Source: Clostridium sp. 'deep sea' (GTDB lineage: Bacteria; Bacillota; UBA994; PWPR01). From it: a DNA stretch of 64,000 nt. How positions within the stretch are numbered: the stretch's first letter is position 1; every line of letters starts with the position of its first letter. The stretch spans positions 3,348,001-3,412,000 of the forward strand of contig NZ_CP063353.1 in the NCBI RefSeq assembly GCF_014931565.1, written 5' to 3'. The translations under genes were made by a program, and so were the position numbers. Below, piece by piece: positions 56,563 through 64,000 of this stretch. The notes under the pieces were generated by a model, which worked only from the letters and a program-made list of their open reading frames with translations, made no database searches and was not told where the DNA came from.

Positions 56563-57534
56563 ATGAAAAATTTAAATATAGCAAAAGAAGCTATAAAGTC
56601 TTACACTATAACTGCAACTAACTACCAGTTTATTGCCCAAAGTGGCAATGTAATATATAAAGTTACAGATAACAACAATAAAGAATACTGTTTAAGACTA
56701 AACATATCAAAGAATAATGCCCTTGATGAAAAGTGGACTAACAAGCAGGCTATTAATTCAGAAATGTTATGGCTAAACCATTTAAACAAACACTCCCAAG
56801 CAAATGTGCAAAAACCTTATACCAATAAAAATAATGAATTTGTGACTACTATATATAACGTAAATTGTACTCTATTAAGCTGGCTTGAGGGTGAGCATAA
56901 ACCCTATGTTCAATCAAAACAAGATGCTTTATTACTGGGTGATATGATAGCAAAAATACATCAAAAATCTACTCAATTTGAAACTACTAAGAGCTTTAAA
57001 AGACCAAGTTATGATGCTAGCTATATAGAATCAGCATTGGCAAAGTTAAGTAAGGCCTATGAGTATGGTCTAAGCAAATATCATATCGAAACACTAAAAA
57101 AAGCTGGTTTAAAAATACTAAACCTCTATCAAAATATTGATAAAAGTGAAAAAATGTGGGGACTAATACATGCAGACATAGGCTACCCAAATATTATTTT
57201 TAAGGGAGATAATGTTAGTCTCATAGACTTTGGAGCATGTGGTTATGGATTTTACTTAAGAGATATTGCTTCGTTATTTGGTTATACTCCATTATCACTA
57301 CGAAAGTATGTATTTGAGGCTTATAATAATATTTGCAAGCTAACAGCTAACTATGTAGAATTAACTGAAGCCTTTTTTGTTGCAGCTATATTAGAATCCT
57401 TAAATTTCTTTTTAGAGGTTGATGATACTAAAGATTGGTTAGCAAACTATATTAATAAGCTTACTCATAGAGAAATATTAAGCTTTATTAATAATGAGAG
57501 CTTTTTATATAGTGGAAAACCATTTTGGCAGTAA
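56563..57534 (+). CDS. Aminoglycoside phosphotransferase/choline-kinase-like protein
   Basis: The 323-aa protein has a kinase-like fold with Brenner-type catalytic loop LIHADIGYPNIIF (HxDxxxxN, about 205-217) and metal site LIDFGACGYGFYLRDIASLFG. The N-lobe has VIYKVTDNNNKEYCLRLN. It starts right after the acetyltransferase stop, with AAAGGA 6 bases upstream, so the two are likely cotranslated. Relatives act on aminoglycosides, homoserine, choline or sugars; the substrate is open. Confidence 0.85.
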   Translation: MKNLNIAKEAIKSYTITATNYQFIAQSGNVIYKVTDNNNKEYCLRLNISKNNALDEKWTNKQAINSEMLWLNHLNKHSQANVQKPYTNKNNEFVTTIYNVNCTLLSWLEGEHKPYVQSKQDALLLGDMIAKIHQKSTQFETTKSFKRPSYDASYIESALAKLSKAYEYGLSKYHIETLKKAGLKILNLYQNIDKSEKMWGLIHADIGYPNIIFKGDNVSLIDFGACGYGFYLRDIASLFGYTPLSLRKYVFEAYNNICKLTANYVELTEAFFVAAILESLNFFLEVDDTKDWLANYINKLTHREILSFINNESFLYSGKPFWQ

Positions 57535-57545
57535 AGTTATTAAAT

Positions 57546-57561
57546 TTTAAAGCCTGACCCC
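57546..57561 (-). repeat. Dispersed repeat, copy 3 (inverted)
   Basis: TTTAAAGCCTGACCCC, the reverse complement of copies 1 and 2, lies just after the phosphotransferase gene. Confidence 0.65.
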
Positions 57562-57593
57562 ATTTGTTTAATAACTAATAGAGGTGCTTAAAG

Positions 57594-58301
57594 ATGATTA
57601 AATTTATATTAAAATATTTATTTGTTTTTATTTCTGGTTCAATATTAGGCTGGTGTCTTGAGGTTGTTTATCGACGATATTTTGGCTTAGCTAAAAAATG
57701 GATAAACCCAGGGTTTTTATCTGGACCTTATTTACCGCTATATGGATCTGCTCTTTGTGTGCTGTATATTATTAGTGACATGCATATTCTTTTTTATGTT
57801 AAAGTAATTCTTTTTGCTATAGTAACAACATCATTAGAGTATTTAACTGGCTTGTTTTTTTTACGAGTTTATCATACAAGACTATGGGACTATCGTAAAC
57901 TTAAATTTAATATTCAAGGTTTAATATCTCCACTCTATTCCTTGTTTTGGCTAATTTTATCACTCATTTTTTACTACCTGTTGTATCCTTATTTTTATGA
58001 GAAAATACAATTTTTATATGAAAACTTAGAGTTTTCATTATTTGTTGGTTTTGTATTAGGCATTATCTTTTTTGATTTTATTCAAGCATTTAATGTTCTT
58101 AAAAAGTTACATTATTTAGCTGATCAAGTAGATGAGTTTAGGGTAATAATAGAATATGAAAAACTTAAGCTAGAGATAAGAGAGAGATTTAAACACCGAG
58201 GTAGTTTTTTATTTCCCTTTAGTGGAGAGTTTAATCTTAAACAGTCTGTAAAAGAGCATGCCGAAAAGATTAGAATTAGGGTAAATAATTTTCACAAATA
58301 A
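57594..58301 (+). CDS. Putative ABC-transporter permease-like membrane protein, CmpB family
   Basis: The 235-aa protein has five or so TM segments and the family signature: GSILGWCLEVVYRRYF near the start, NPGFLSGPYLPLYGS, EYLTGLFFLRVYHTRLWDYRKLKFNIQGLISPLYSLFW. The C-terminal 70 residues are cytoplasmic and charged. Despite the family name there is no adjacent ATPase. AGAGGTG precedes the ATG. Confidence 0.85.
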   Translation: MIKFILKYLFVFISGSILGWCLEVVYRRYFGLAKKWINPGFLSGPYLPLYGSALCVLYIISDMHILFYVKVILFAIVTTSLEYLTGLFFLRVYHTRLWDYRKLKFNIQGLISPLYSLFWLILSLIFYYLLYPYFYEKIQFLYENLEFSLFVGFVLGIIFFDFIQAFNVLKKLHYLADQVDEFRVIIEYEKLKLEIRERFKHRGSFLFPFSGEFNLKQSVKEHAEKIRIRVNNFHK

Positions 58302-58429
58302 TACTGTAAAAGTTTATCAAAATGACTTATTTTAAATTTAACATTAAAATGATTTAAGTTTATAATTACTAATGTAATAATAACATGATATAATCTATAA
58401 CAAGAATAAAGCTATATAAGGAGTTAATA

Positions 58430-58780
58430 ATGGAAATAAAAAGATATGAAGGCACTGGCAGAATGAGTAGAGCTGTTGTTTATAATAATACTGTTTACTT
58501 ATGTGGACAAACCTGTGGTGATGCAGATAAAGATATTAAAGAGCAAACAAAGTGTACGCTACAAAAGGTTGAAGACTTATTAATCAAATATGGCTCAGAT
58601 AAAAAACACATTTTATCTGCTACTTTATATATTAAAGACATGGCAATGTTTAAAGATATGAATGAAGTTTGGGATGCCTGGGTAGAAGATGGACACGAGC
58701 CAGCTAGAGCCTGTGTAGAGGCAGCAATGGCAAGACCTGTAATTTTGTTTGAGATTTCAATAGTAGCTGCTGTAAAATAA
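58430..58780 (+). CDS. RidA family (YjgF/YER057c) deaminase
   Basis: The 116-aa protein has YLCGQTCGDADKDIKEQTKCTLQKVEDLL and the signature GHEPARACVEAAMARPVILFEI with the conserved Arg. RidA hydrolyses reactive enamine/imine intermediates from PLP enzymes; related subfamilies act elsewhere. TAAGGAG lies 7 bases before the ATG. Single gene. Confidence 0.93.
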   Translation: MEIKRYEGTGRMSRAVVYNNTVYLCGQTCGDADKDIKEQTKCTLQKVEDLLIKYGSDKKHILSATLYIKDMAMFKDMNEVWDAWVEDGHEPARACVEAAMARPVILFEISIVAAVK

Positions 58781-58825
58781 AAGGTGTATGTAAGTGAATT
58801 ACCTTTACTTTAGTGTGGGTTTGTT

Positions 58826-59035
58826 ATGTTTATATTAGATATTTTATTTGTTCCATTAGGGCTTTTTATGGCTATATCGCCACCAAAGTTTTATGAATTT
58901 ACAAAGCGTTTTAAACCAGATAATAAGTTAGAGGTGGCTGATGGTTTGTATTTAAAGCATATAAGACAAATTGGCATAGGATTTTTTATATTAGGTGTAA
59001 TTTGTACCATACTAACATTTAAATATGGTTTATAG
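58826..59035 (+). CDS. Small membrane protein
   Basis: The 69-aa protein has two TM segments (about 2-18 and 48-65) flanking a charged loop with EFTKRFKPDNKLEVADGLYLKHIRQIG. The layout resembles short DUF6199-type proteins. The ribosome site is weak (GTGTGGGT). Function unknown. Confidence 0.55.
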   Translation: MFILDILFVPLGLFMAISPPKFYEFTKRFKPDNKLEVADGLYLKHIRQIGIGFFILGVICTILTFKYGL

Positions 59036-59043
59036 GTATTAAT

Positions 59044-59073
59044 AGAGGCTGTTATCATTTGATAACAGCCTCT
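59044..59073. terminator. Bidirectional terminator between convergent genes
   Basis: 14-base perfect arms 59044-59057 and 59060-59073 (AGAGGCTGTTATCA and its reverse complement) with a minimal loop, flanked by short T/A runs on both strands. Confidence 0.8.
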
Positions 59074-59075
59074 GT

Positions 59076-59513
59076 TTACTTATTAGTAAATCCTTGTAGC
59101 CTTTTAACTACCACTTGGTAATCATCAATTATTCCAATCTTATAATTAACATTTTGAGTTTCAATAATTACATAACCAAAGCCACTAAATTGTTTTCTTC
59201 TACTATAACTTTTGCCGTTAATGCCTTTAACATCCGAAATAAGAATCTCTAAATTGAACTTAGGTGTTACATTAACATTTAACACATTACCCTTTTTAGT
59301 GATAAGATTTTCGGGTCTTTTAATTTGTTTACTAAGTGCTATAGTTCTGGTAATAAAAAAATAAAAAGAAATGATAGTAGCTAGTACTATAAGTATATTT
59401 AGCTTGGTGGTTAAAACTATGTAAAACAAAACTAAAGAAAGAATCATAGAAAGAAAAACTATTTTTTTAAGATCTTTTTTAACTTTAGTAGATTTAGTTG
59501 CTATTACTTTCAT
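59076..59513 (-). CDS. Membrane protein of unknown function
   Basis: 145 aa. A basic N-terminus is followed by two TM segments (about 20-60) and a soluble, beta-rich C-terminal 80 residues, a layout like small bacterial PH-domain (bPH) membrane proteins. ATG 59513 has AGAGGT 8 bases upstream; an in-frame TTG three codons earlier overlaps that site. Confidence 0.6.
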   Translation of the reverse strand: MKVIATKSTKVKKDLKKIVFLSMILSLVLFYIVLTTKLNILIVLATIISFYFFITRTIALSKQIKRPENLITKKGNVLNVNVTPKFNLEILISDVKGINGKSYSRRKQFSGFGYVIIETQNVNYKIGIIDDYQVVVKRLQGFTNK

Positions 59514-59643
59514 TTTGCTCAACCTCTGTGTTTATATTATTATCCTTGCGTTATATAAGAATACTTCACCTTTGCTTAATTTGCAACACAACATGTTTGA
59601 AAAAAAATATATGTGGTAAAATAAATTAATTGAGGTGTTTTTT

Positions 59644-60054
59644 ATGGCTTTCATTAAATATAATTTTTTACATATTTTATATCTTATCTTTCCATTATTT
59701 TATCTTGCTACTGGATTATTATTCAAGTATAAACCTCCCAAATATACAGCCAATAATTATACTAATATTGGGGTAGTAAATAAATCTTATGGTGGATATA
59801 AAACAGCAAGCTCCACAAAAAATAAAAAAAATTGGGATATAGCTCAGCAGTTATTTGCTAGTTATCTTATTAAATCTGCAATTGTAATGTTACCTATAAC
59901 TATAATTAGTTTCATTCTATATAATCAAAATTTATTATCAGCTAATACCATTTTAATAGAAACTATGGCATTATTATTTATGCAAATGATAGGCTGTTTT
60001 ATATATTGTGAAATTACCTTAAAAGAAAAACCAAGGAGCAGTGATTACCATTAA
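59644..60054 (+). CDS. SdpI family membrane protein
   Basis: The 136-aa protein has four TM segments with the SdpI-family motif YGGYKTASSTKNKKNWDIAQQLF (about 53-75). In Bacillus SdpI is immunity factor and signal transducer for the SdpC toxin; most homologues are uncharacterised. ATG 59644 has GAGGTG 6 bases upstream (GTG 59635 is part of that site). Its end overlaps the following regulator gene by 14 bases, suggesting coupled control. Confidence 0.75.
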   Translation: MAFIKYNFLHILYLIFPLFYLATGLLFKYKPPKYTANNYTNIGVVNKSYGGYKTASSTKNKKNWDIAQQLFASYLIKSAIVMLPITIISFILYNQNLLSANTILIETMALLFMQMIGCFIYCEITLKEKPRSSDYH

Positions 60055-60952
60055 AATATATCGTTTATTAGGAATACTAACAATACTTTTACAAAATAAC
60101 AAGGTAACTGCCCCTTACTTAGCAAATAAATTTGAGGTTTCGCGCAGAACAATTAATAGAGATATTTTAGATTTGTGTAAAGCAGGCCTGCCAATAGCAA
60201 CAAGTCAAGGCTATGATGGAGGTATCTCAATAGCAGAGGGTTATAAAATAGATAAAACCATATTTACCAAACAAGATGTTCAGGATATTTTTATTGCCTT
60301 AAAGGGTTTAAACAGTGTGAGTGTAAGCTCTCAATATGAACGTCTTATAGAAAAGATACAACCAAATAGTAAAATATATTCAATTAATGAGAACATACTT
60401 ATAGACCTTTCTTCTTACTATAAAGCTACCTTGGCACCTAAAATTGAGTTAATAAAAACAGCTATTGCTGAAAAAAACCTAGTATCATTTACCTATTATT
60501 ACAGCAAGGGTGAAACTAAAAAGGTTATAGAACCATATCTTATAGTATTTAAGTGGTCTGCGTGGTATGTATTTGCCTATTGTACCGAAAAACAGGCTTT
60601 TAGAATGTTCAAGTTAAATCGTTTATGGCATTTAAAAAAACTAAATATAAGCTTTAGTGAAAGACAGATAAATAAACAAGATACTAATTTTAATAAATAT
60701 TTTACCAAAGAAATTAAACTGGTAGCTAAGTTTAACTCTGCTGTTAAGTATCGCTTAGTTGAAGAATATGGAATTAATTGCTTTACTATAACACCAGATA
60801 ACTGCTTACTATTTGAGCGGTACTTTACCAGTAAAAGTAGTTTAATAACTTGGTTATTGGGTTTTGGTAGTAATGTTGAGGTATTACAGCCCCTAGAAAT
60901 AAGGGAGCAAATACTAGCAGAGGCTAAAAAAATATTAAAGCAATATGAGTAA
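60041..60952 (+). CDS. WYL-domain transcriptional regulator (YafY type)
   Basis: The 303-aa protein has an N-terminal helix-turn-helix (YRLLGILTILLQNNKVTAPYLANKFEVSRRTINRDI), a central region and a WYL ligand-binding domain around KWSAWYVFAYCTEKQAFRMFKLNRL (about 172-196), then a C-terminal extension. WYL regulators respond to nucleotides or nucleic acid. GTG 60041 is only two bases from AAGGAG, so the true start may be ATT 60050. It overlaps the SdpI-like gene, which it may control. Confidence 0.85.
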   Translation: MITIKIYRLLGILTILLQNNKVTAPYLANKFEVSRRTINRDILDLCKAGLPIATSQGYDGGISIAEGYKIDKTIFTKQDVQDIFIALKGLNSVSVSSQYERLIEKIQPNSKIYSINENILIDLSSYYKATLAPKIELIKTAIAEKNLVSFTYYYSKGETKKVIEPYLIVFKWSAWYVFAYCTEKQAFRMFKLNRLWHLKKLNISFSERQINKQDTNFNKYFTKEIKLVAKFNSAVKYRLVEEYGINCFTITPDNCLLFERYFTSKSSLITWLLGFGSNVEVLQPLEIREQILAEAKKILKQYE

Positions 60953-61009
60953 CATGACATACTGTTTACTTGTTCTGTTTATTAAAATAAGAAAAAAAGG
61001 AGAACTATT

Positions 61010-61423
61010 ATGAAAATATCAGTTAATATCCACTTTAATGGACAGTGTAAACAAGCCCTAAAGTTATATGAAAAAGCTTTTAATAGCAAAGTAGCTACTC
61101 TGTTGTATTTTAAAGATGCTCATAAAAGTGACTTTGATACAAGTACTTTAACTAATGCGCAAAAAAACTATGTATACCATTCCGAAATGTATATAGGTGA
61201 TTATAGATTTATGTTTTCTGATGAGTTACAGCCCATAAAAGTAAATCAAAACATTTCAATTATAGTAATATTTAATAGCGATGAAGAAGTAAAAACTGCT
61301 TTTGAAATATTAAAAGAAAATGCAGCAATATTGCAACCTATTAGGTCAACAACTTATAGTAGCTGTTTAACCTCCTTAATAGATCAGTTTGGTGTAAGAT
61401 GGGAGTTAATGACAGAGTTATAG
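61010..61423 (+). CDS. VOC-superfamily protein, PhnB/glyoxalase-like
   Basis: The 137-aa protein opens VNIHFNGQCKQALKLYEKAFNSKV, typical of PhnB-type VOC proteins, with YHSEMYIGDYRFMFSDEL in the middle and DQFGVRWELM at the end. The usual family role is metal-dependent binding of small molecules; the ligand is unknown. AAAGGAGA precedes the ATG. Confidence 0.88.
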   Translation: MKISVNIHFNGQCKQALKLYEKAFNSKVATLLYFKDAHKSDFDTSTLTNAQKNYVYHSEMYIGDYRFMFSDELQPIKVNQNISIIVIFNSDEEVKTAFEILKENAAILQPIRSTTYSSCLTSLIDQFGVRWELMTEL

Positions 61424-61470
61424 TTTTAATAAATTAATACAGTAGTAAAAAATTAATATTATTATTTAAG

Positions 61471-61505
61471 AGGTCGGTTTACATAATGTTAAACTGATCT
61501 TTTTT
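61471..61505 (+). terminator. Terminator after the VOC gene
   Basis: AGGTCGGTTTA (61471-61481) pairs with TAAACTGATCT (61490-61500) with two G-U wobbles, and six T's end at 61505. Confidence 0.8.
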
Positions 61506-61593
61506 AATTCTTCTCAAATGTAAGATATCAGTGTATAATACAGTATGGTATTGATGGTAAAATTAGTAATAAATAGTGAAGAGGAGAACAAAT

Positions 61594-62124
61594 ATGAACA
61601 ATAAGGATTTAACCTTTATTGCAGTAAGATTTATTAGCTTATACTTATTAGTAAAAGCATTTATAATATTATCTAATATTATAAGTATCCAATTAACAGC
61701 AAGTAAATATTTACAAGGAGTGGTAGACAATCCACTCACTAACACCTATCTAATTAACTTTATTGCTATAGTAGGTTTAGCAATAGTTTTATGGAAGTAT
61801 GCTGATAAAATTAGTAATTTAGCTATTGGCAACAATATAACCACAGTTGAAAATGGTATTATAACTGCCCAACAATTACACGTAATTGTTATTTCTACAG
61901 CAGGTTTACTTTTATTTGTTAACGCTATACCAGAATTGATTAAAGTCATTTCCCAAATGTCATTAACGATAAGAAAATTAGGTTTATTTAATCCACTTGT
62001 TATTAAACAGGCTATATTAGTAATAATTAAAACATTAATAGAGTTAGCTTTGGCTTTAGTTTTATTCTGTAAAGCTGATAGGATTGTAGTATTTTTGTAC
62101 AGAAAAAATAAGCAATTAATTTAA
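61594..62124 (+). CDS. Membrane protein of unknown function
   Basis: The 176-aa protein has four TM segments (about 8-30, 45-65, 92-112, 145-165). ATG 61594 has GAGGAGA 7 bases upstream; an in-frame GTG at 61576 lies ahead of that site. No motif was recognised. Confidence 0.6.
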   Translation: MNNKDLTFIAVRFISLYLLVKAFIILSNIISIQLTASKYLQGVVDNPLTNTYLINFIAIVGLAIVLWKYADKISNLAIGNNITTVENGIITAQQLHVIVISTAGLLLFVNAIPELIKVISQMSLTIRKLGLFNPLVIKQAILVIIKTLIELALALVLFCKADRIVVFLYRKNKQLI

Positions 62125-62158
62125 AAAAATACTTGAGATTATAATTAAAGTAAAAAAT

Positions 62159-62281
62159 AGGAGGGAGAACCTCTCCACTACAACAATCAGTAAAAATAAA
62201 TCAGTTTACTATATAAAATAAGAAAATCTAATAAGCAAATAAATAAAATCACAATGGAAGTAGGGGAGAGGTACTCCCTCC
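62159..62281. repeat. Inverted REP-like pair upstream of the Y1 transposase remnant
   Basis: AGGAGGGAGAACCTCTCCACTAC (from 62159) has an imperfect reverse complement ending at 62281 (TAGGGGAGAGGTACTCCCTCC). Each arm is itself a small hairpin. The same repeats occur at 62673-62755. Confidence 0.7.
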
Positions 62282-62662
62282 AAATATGGAGATAAACATA
62301 CAGCAGTAGTAAAACTTACAAAATATGGCTTAGCTGTAGATAAAATAATAAAAGAATTGCCTGAAAAATATTCTAACATATCTATTCATAATTATGTAAT
62401 TATGCCTAATCATCTACACCTAATAATTCAGCAAAAAAATGGCAGGGAAAGCCCCTGTCCTACTACTAACATTACAAATATTATGGGATATTTTAAATAT
62501 CAAACTACCAAGCTTATTAATGAAGGAAATAATAACATAATTAAAATATGGCAAAGAAGTTTTTATGACCATATTATAAGAAATGAAAAAGATTTTTTAA
62601 GAATAGTAAGTTACATAAAAACAAACCCCCTTAAATGGCAACTAGATAAATACTATAAATAA
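62282..62662 (+). pseudogene. REP-associated Y1 (RAYT-like) transposase, 5' end lost
   Basis: Translation in the frame of the ORF reads KLTKYGLAVDKIIKELPEKY and then HNYVIMPNHLHLIIQQ, containing the H-x-H (HUH) metal site, followed by IWQRSFYDHIIRNEKDFLRI with the catalytic Tyr and NPLKWQLDKYY at the end. These are the middle and C-terminal parts of an IS200-like single-strand transposase. The normal N-terminal strand and start codon are missing: the frame runs directly into the upstream REP-like repeat. The only start is TTG 62357 without a ribosome site. It is probably inactive. Confidence 0.75.
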
Positions 62663-62672
62663 AAATAAAAAT

Positions 62673-62755
62673 AGGAGGGAGAACCCCTCCACTACAACAA
62701 CATCCAATTAATCAAATAAATTAAGCATAATGGTAGTAAGGGAGGGGTTATCCCA
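62673..62755. repeat. Inverted REP-like pair downstream of the Y1 transposase remnant
   Basis: AGGAGGGAGAACCCCTCCACTACAACAA (62673-62700) matches the upstream copy at 62159-62186 with one difference, and GTAGTAAGGGAGGGGTTATCCCA (62733-62755) is its degenerate inverse. Confidence 0.7.
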
Positions 62756-62905
62756 ATGTCATTAAGTTAAGAAATAAATTAAAATACTAATAGATTATGA
62801 GAGAGGTTTTAATAAAAACTTCTTTTTTTTTGCAAGAATCCTTGACAAATAGTTCAAAAAATGTGGCGCAGCCCTTTAGATGAAATATTTTTAAGGAGGC
62901 GCCCT

Positions 62906-64000
62906 ATGTCTAACTACCCTTGTTTTATTAAGAGCAAACTAACATCAATTATTAATGGAATGTCACTAAATAAAGACCAGTATGTCAGAAATCCTAAATC
63001 GGATTTTACTCGTAAAAGAAAGATTTCTTTTGAAACAGTATTAAACCTGCTAATATCTATGGGGGGAAGTAATTTAAATTCAGAGTTATTAAACTACTAT
63101 TCCTTTAACACTAATACTCCCACTTCTTCTGCCTTTGTTCAACAACGTAATAAGGTATTACCAAAAGCTTTGGAACATATTTTTAATGTATTTACACAAT
63201 CTTTCAATAACTTAAAAACCTATGATGGATATCGTTTATTGGCCTTCGATGGCTCAGATTTGCATATTCATCATAACCCAAAAAACCCTTTAACATATTG
63301 TCAGACAAAAGTAACTTCTAGAGGCTATAATTTGTTGCATCTTAATACTATGTATGATCTTAAAAATAAGATGTATTTAGATGCAATTATACAACCTATT
63401 GGTATATATGATGAGCATAAGGCTTTAATTAGCATGATTGACCGCTCACAAATAAAAAGGGTCTTATGCATCGTTGATCGTGGCTTAGAAAGTTATAATA
63501 ATATCGCCCATATGGATAGAAAAGGGTGGAAATACCTTGCCAGAGTCAAAGGTCCTACAAGTAATGGCATACTCAAGGGCTTAAAATTACCATCTTCTGA
63601 TGAATTTGACGTTGAGTTTAATTTAATACTAACTAGAAAATTATCAAAAGTTAGAGCCAATTCAAAGCTATATAAATATATACATCACACCTCTAGCTTT
63701 AGCTACTTTGATGAAGATAAATGTCACTTCTATCCTTTTTCCTTTAGGGTTGTTCGAGTGCAAATTGAAAAAGATGTGTATCATAGTTTCATTACCAATC
63801 TTCCGACCGATGAGTTTCCCAAGTCTAAGATTAAAATGCTTTATCATATGCGTTGGGGTATTGAAACTTCTTTTCGTGAACTAAAATATTCTATTGGATT
63901 AACTGCTTTCCATGCTAAAAAGATGGATTCCATCTTCCAAGAAATTTTTGCTAGACTTACTATGTATAATTTCTGTGCTATCATTACTCTCCACACAATA
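62906..64000 (+). mobile_element. IS4-family transposase, 3' end outside window
   Basis: ATG 62906 has AAGGAGG 7 bases upstream; the frame is open for 365 codons to the window edge. DDE signature of IS4: LAFDGSDLHIHH (first Asp), VLCIVDRGLE (second Asp) and the Y-R-E-K block YHMRWGIETSFRELKYSIG. The opening (MSNYPCFIKSKLTSIINGMS ... TRKRKISFETVLNLLISMGG) is typical of the family. The left end lies within 62757-62905; terminal repeats cannot be defined because the right end is not seen. A TTGACA at 62843-62848 may drive it. Confidence 0.92.

Overview
The window is about two-thirds A+T. It carries a gerA spore-germination operon, a YidC/SpoIIIJ-type insertase, YwbE, BlaI/BlaR1-type regulators and AGGAGG-type ribosome binding sites. 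All of this points to a spore-forming, probably anaerobic member of the Firmicutes (Clostridia in the broad sense). No rRNA, tRNA or CRISPR array was seen.

Layout. 1-2.6 kb: 3' end of metG, then a small membrane-peptide ORF whose stop codon lies inside a perfect 20-bp hairpin abutting the ribosome binding site of a yidC-family gene; this resembles the MifM/YidC2 arrest-peptide switch of Bacillus. 2.8-7.7 kb: an unknown protein and gerAA-gerAB-gerAC on the minus strand. 7.9-11.8 kb: two exported paralogues and a blaI-blaR1 pair, behind two promoters that share one operator geometry; the exported proteins resemble the extracellular end of the BlaR1-like sensor. 12.3-17.9 kb: a class-1 isoprenoid-synthase-like protein, YwbE, an IS110-family element with a possible bridge RNA, a Trm11-like methyltransferase, a 166-bp-period palindromic repeat and a DJ-1-like protein.

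18-47.7 kb is the centrepiece: an Sfp-type phosphopantetheinyl transferase followed by two giant NRPS genes of 3,616 and 5,715 codons. Each synthetase starts with a condensation-domain remnant and ends in thioesterase plus a 12-TM MFS transporter in the same polypeptide. Both thioesterases have cysteine (GHCLG) where serine is usual. Hand-read adenylation pockets suggest X-Val-Glu for the first line and (Val)4-Glu for the second. A nearly identical 22-nt element containing a Spo0A-box-like core lies about 320-350 bp upstream of both genes. A working model is that the PPTase activates the carriers, each line makes a short hydrophobic acidic peptide, the Cys thioesterase releases it, and the fused transporter exports it, perhaps under Spo0A control.

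47.8-62.7 kb is accessory or housekeeping material: paired flavodoxin-like proteins, a MerR-zinc ribbon-methyltransferase fusion ending inside a dispersed repeat, an ECF sigma/anti-sigma pair, duplicated small membrane proteins, several small enzymes and a WYL regulator. It ends with a 5'-deleted Y1 (RAYT-like) transposase flanked by inverted REP-like repeats and an IS4-family transposase that runs off the window.
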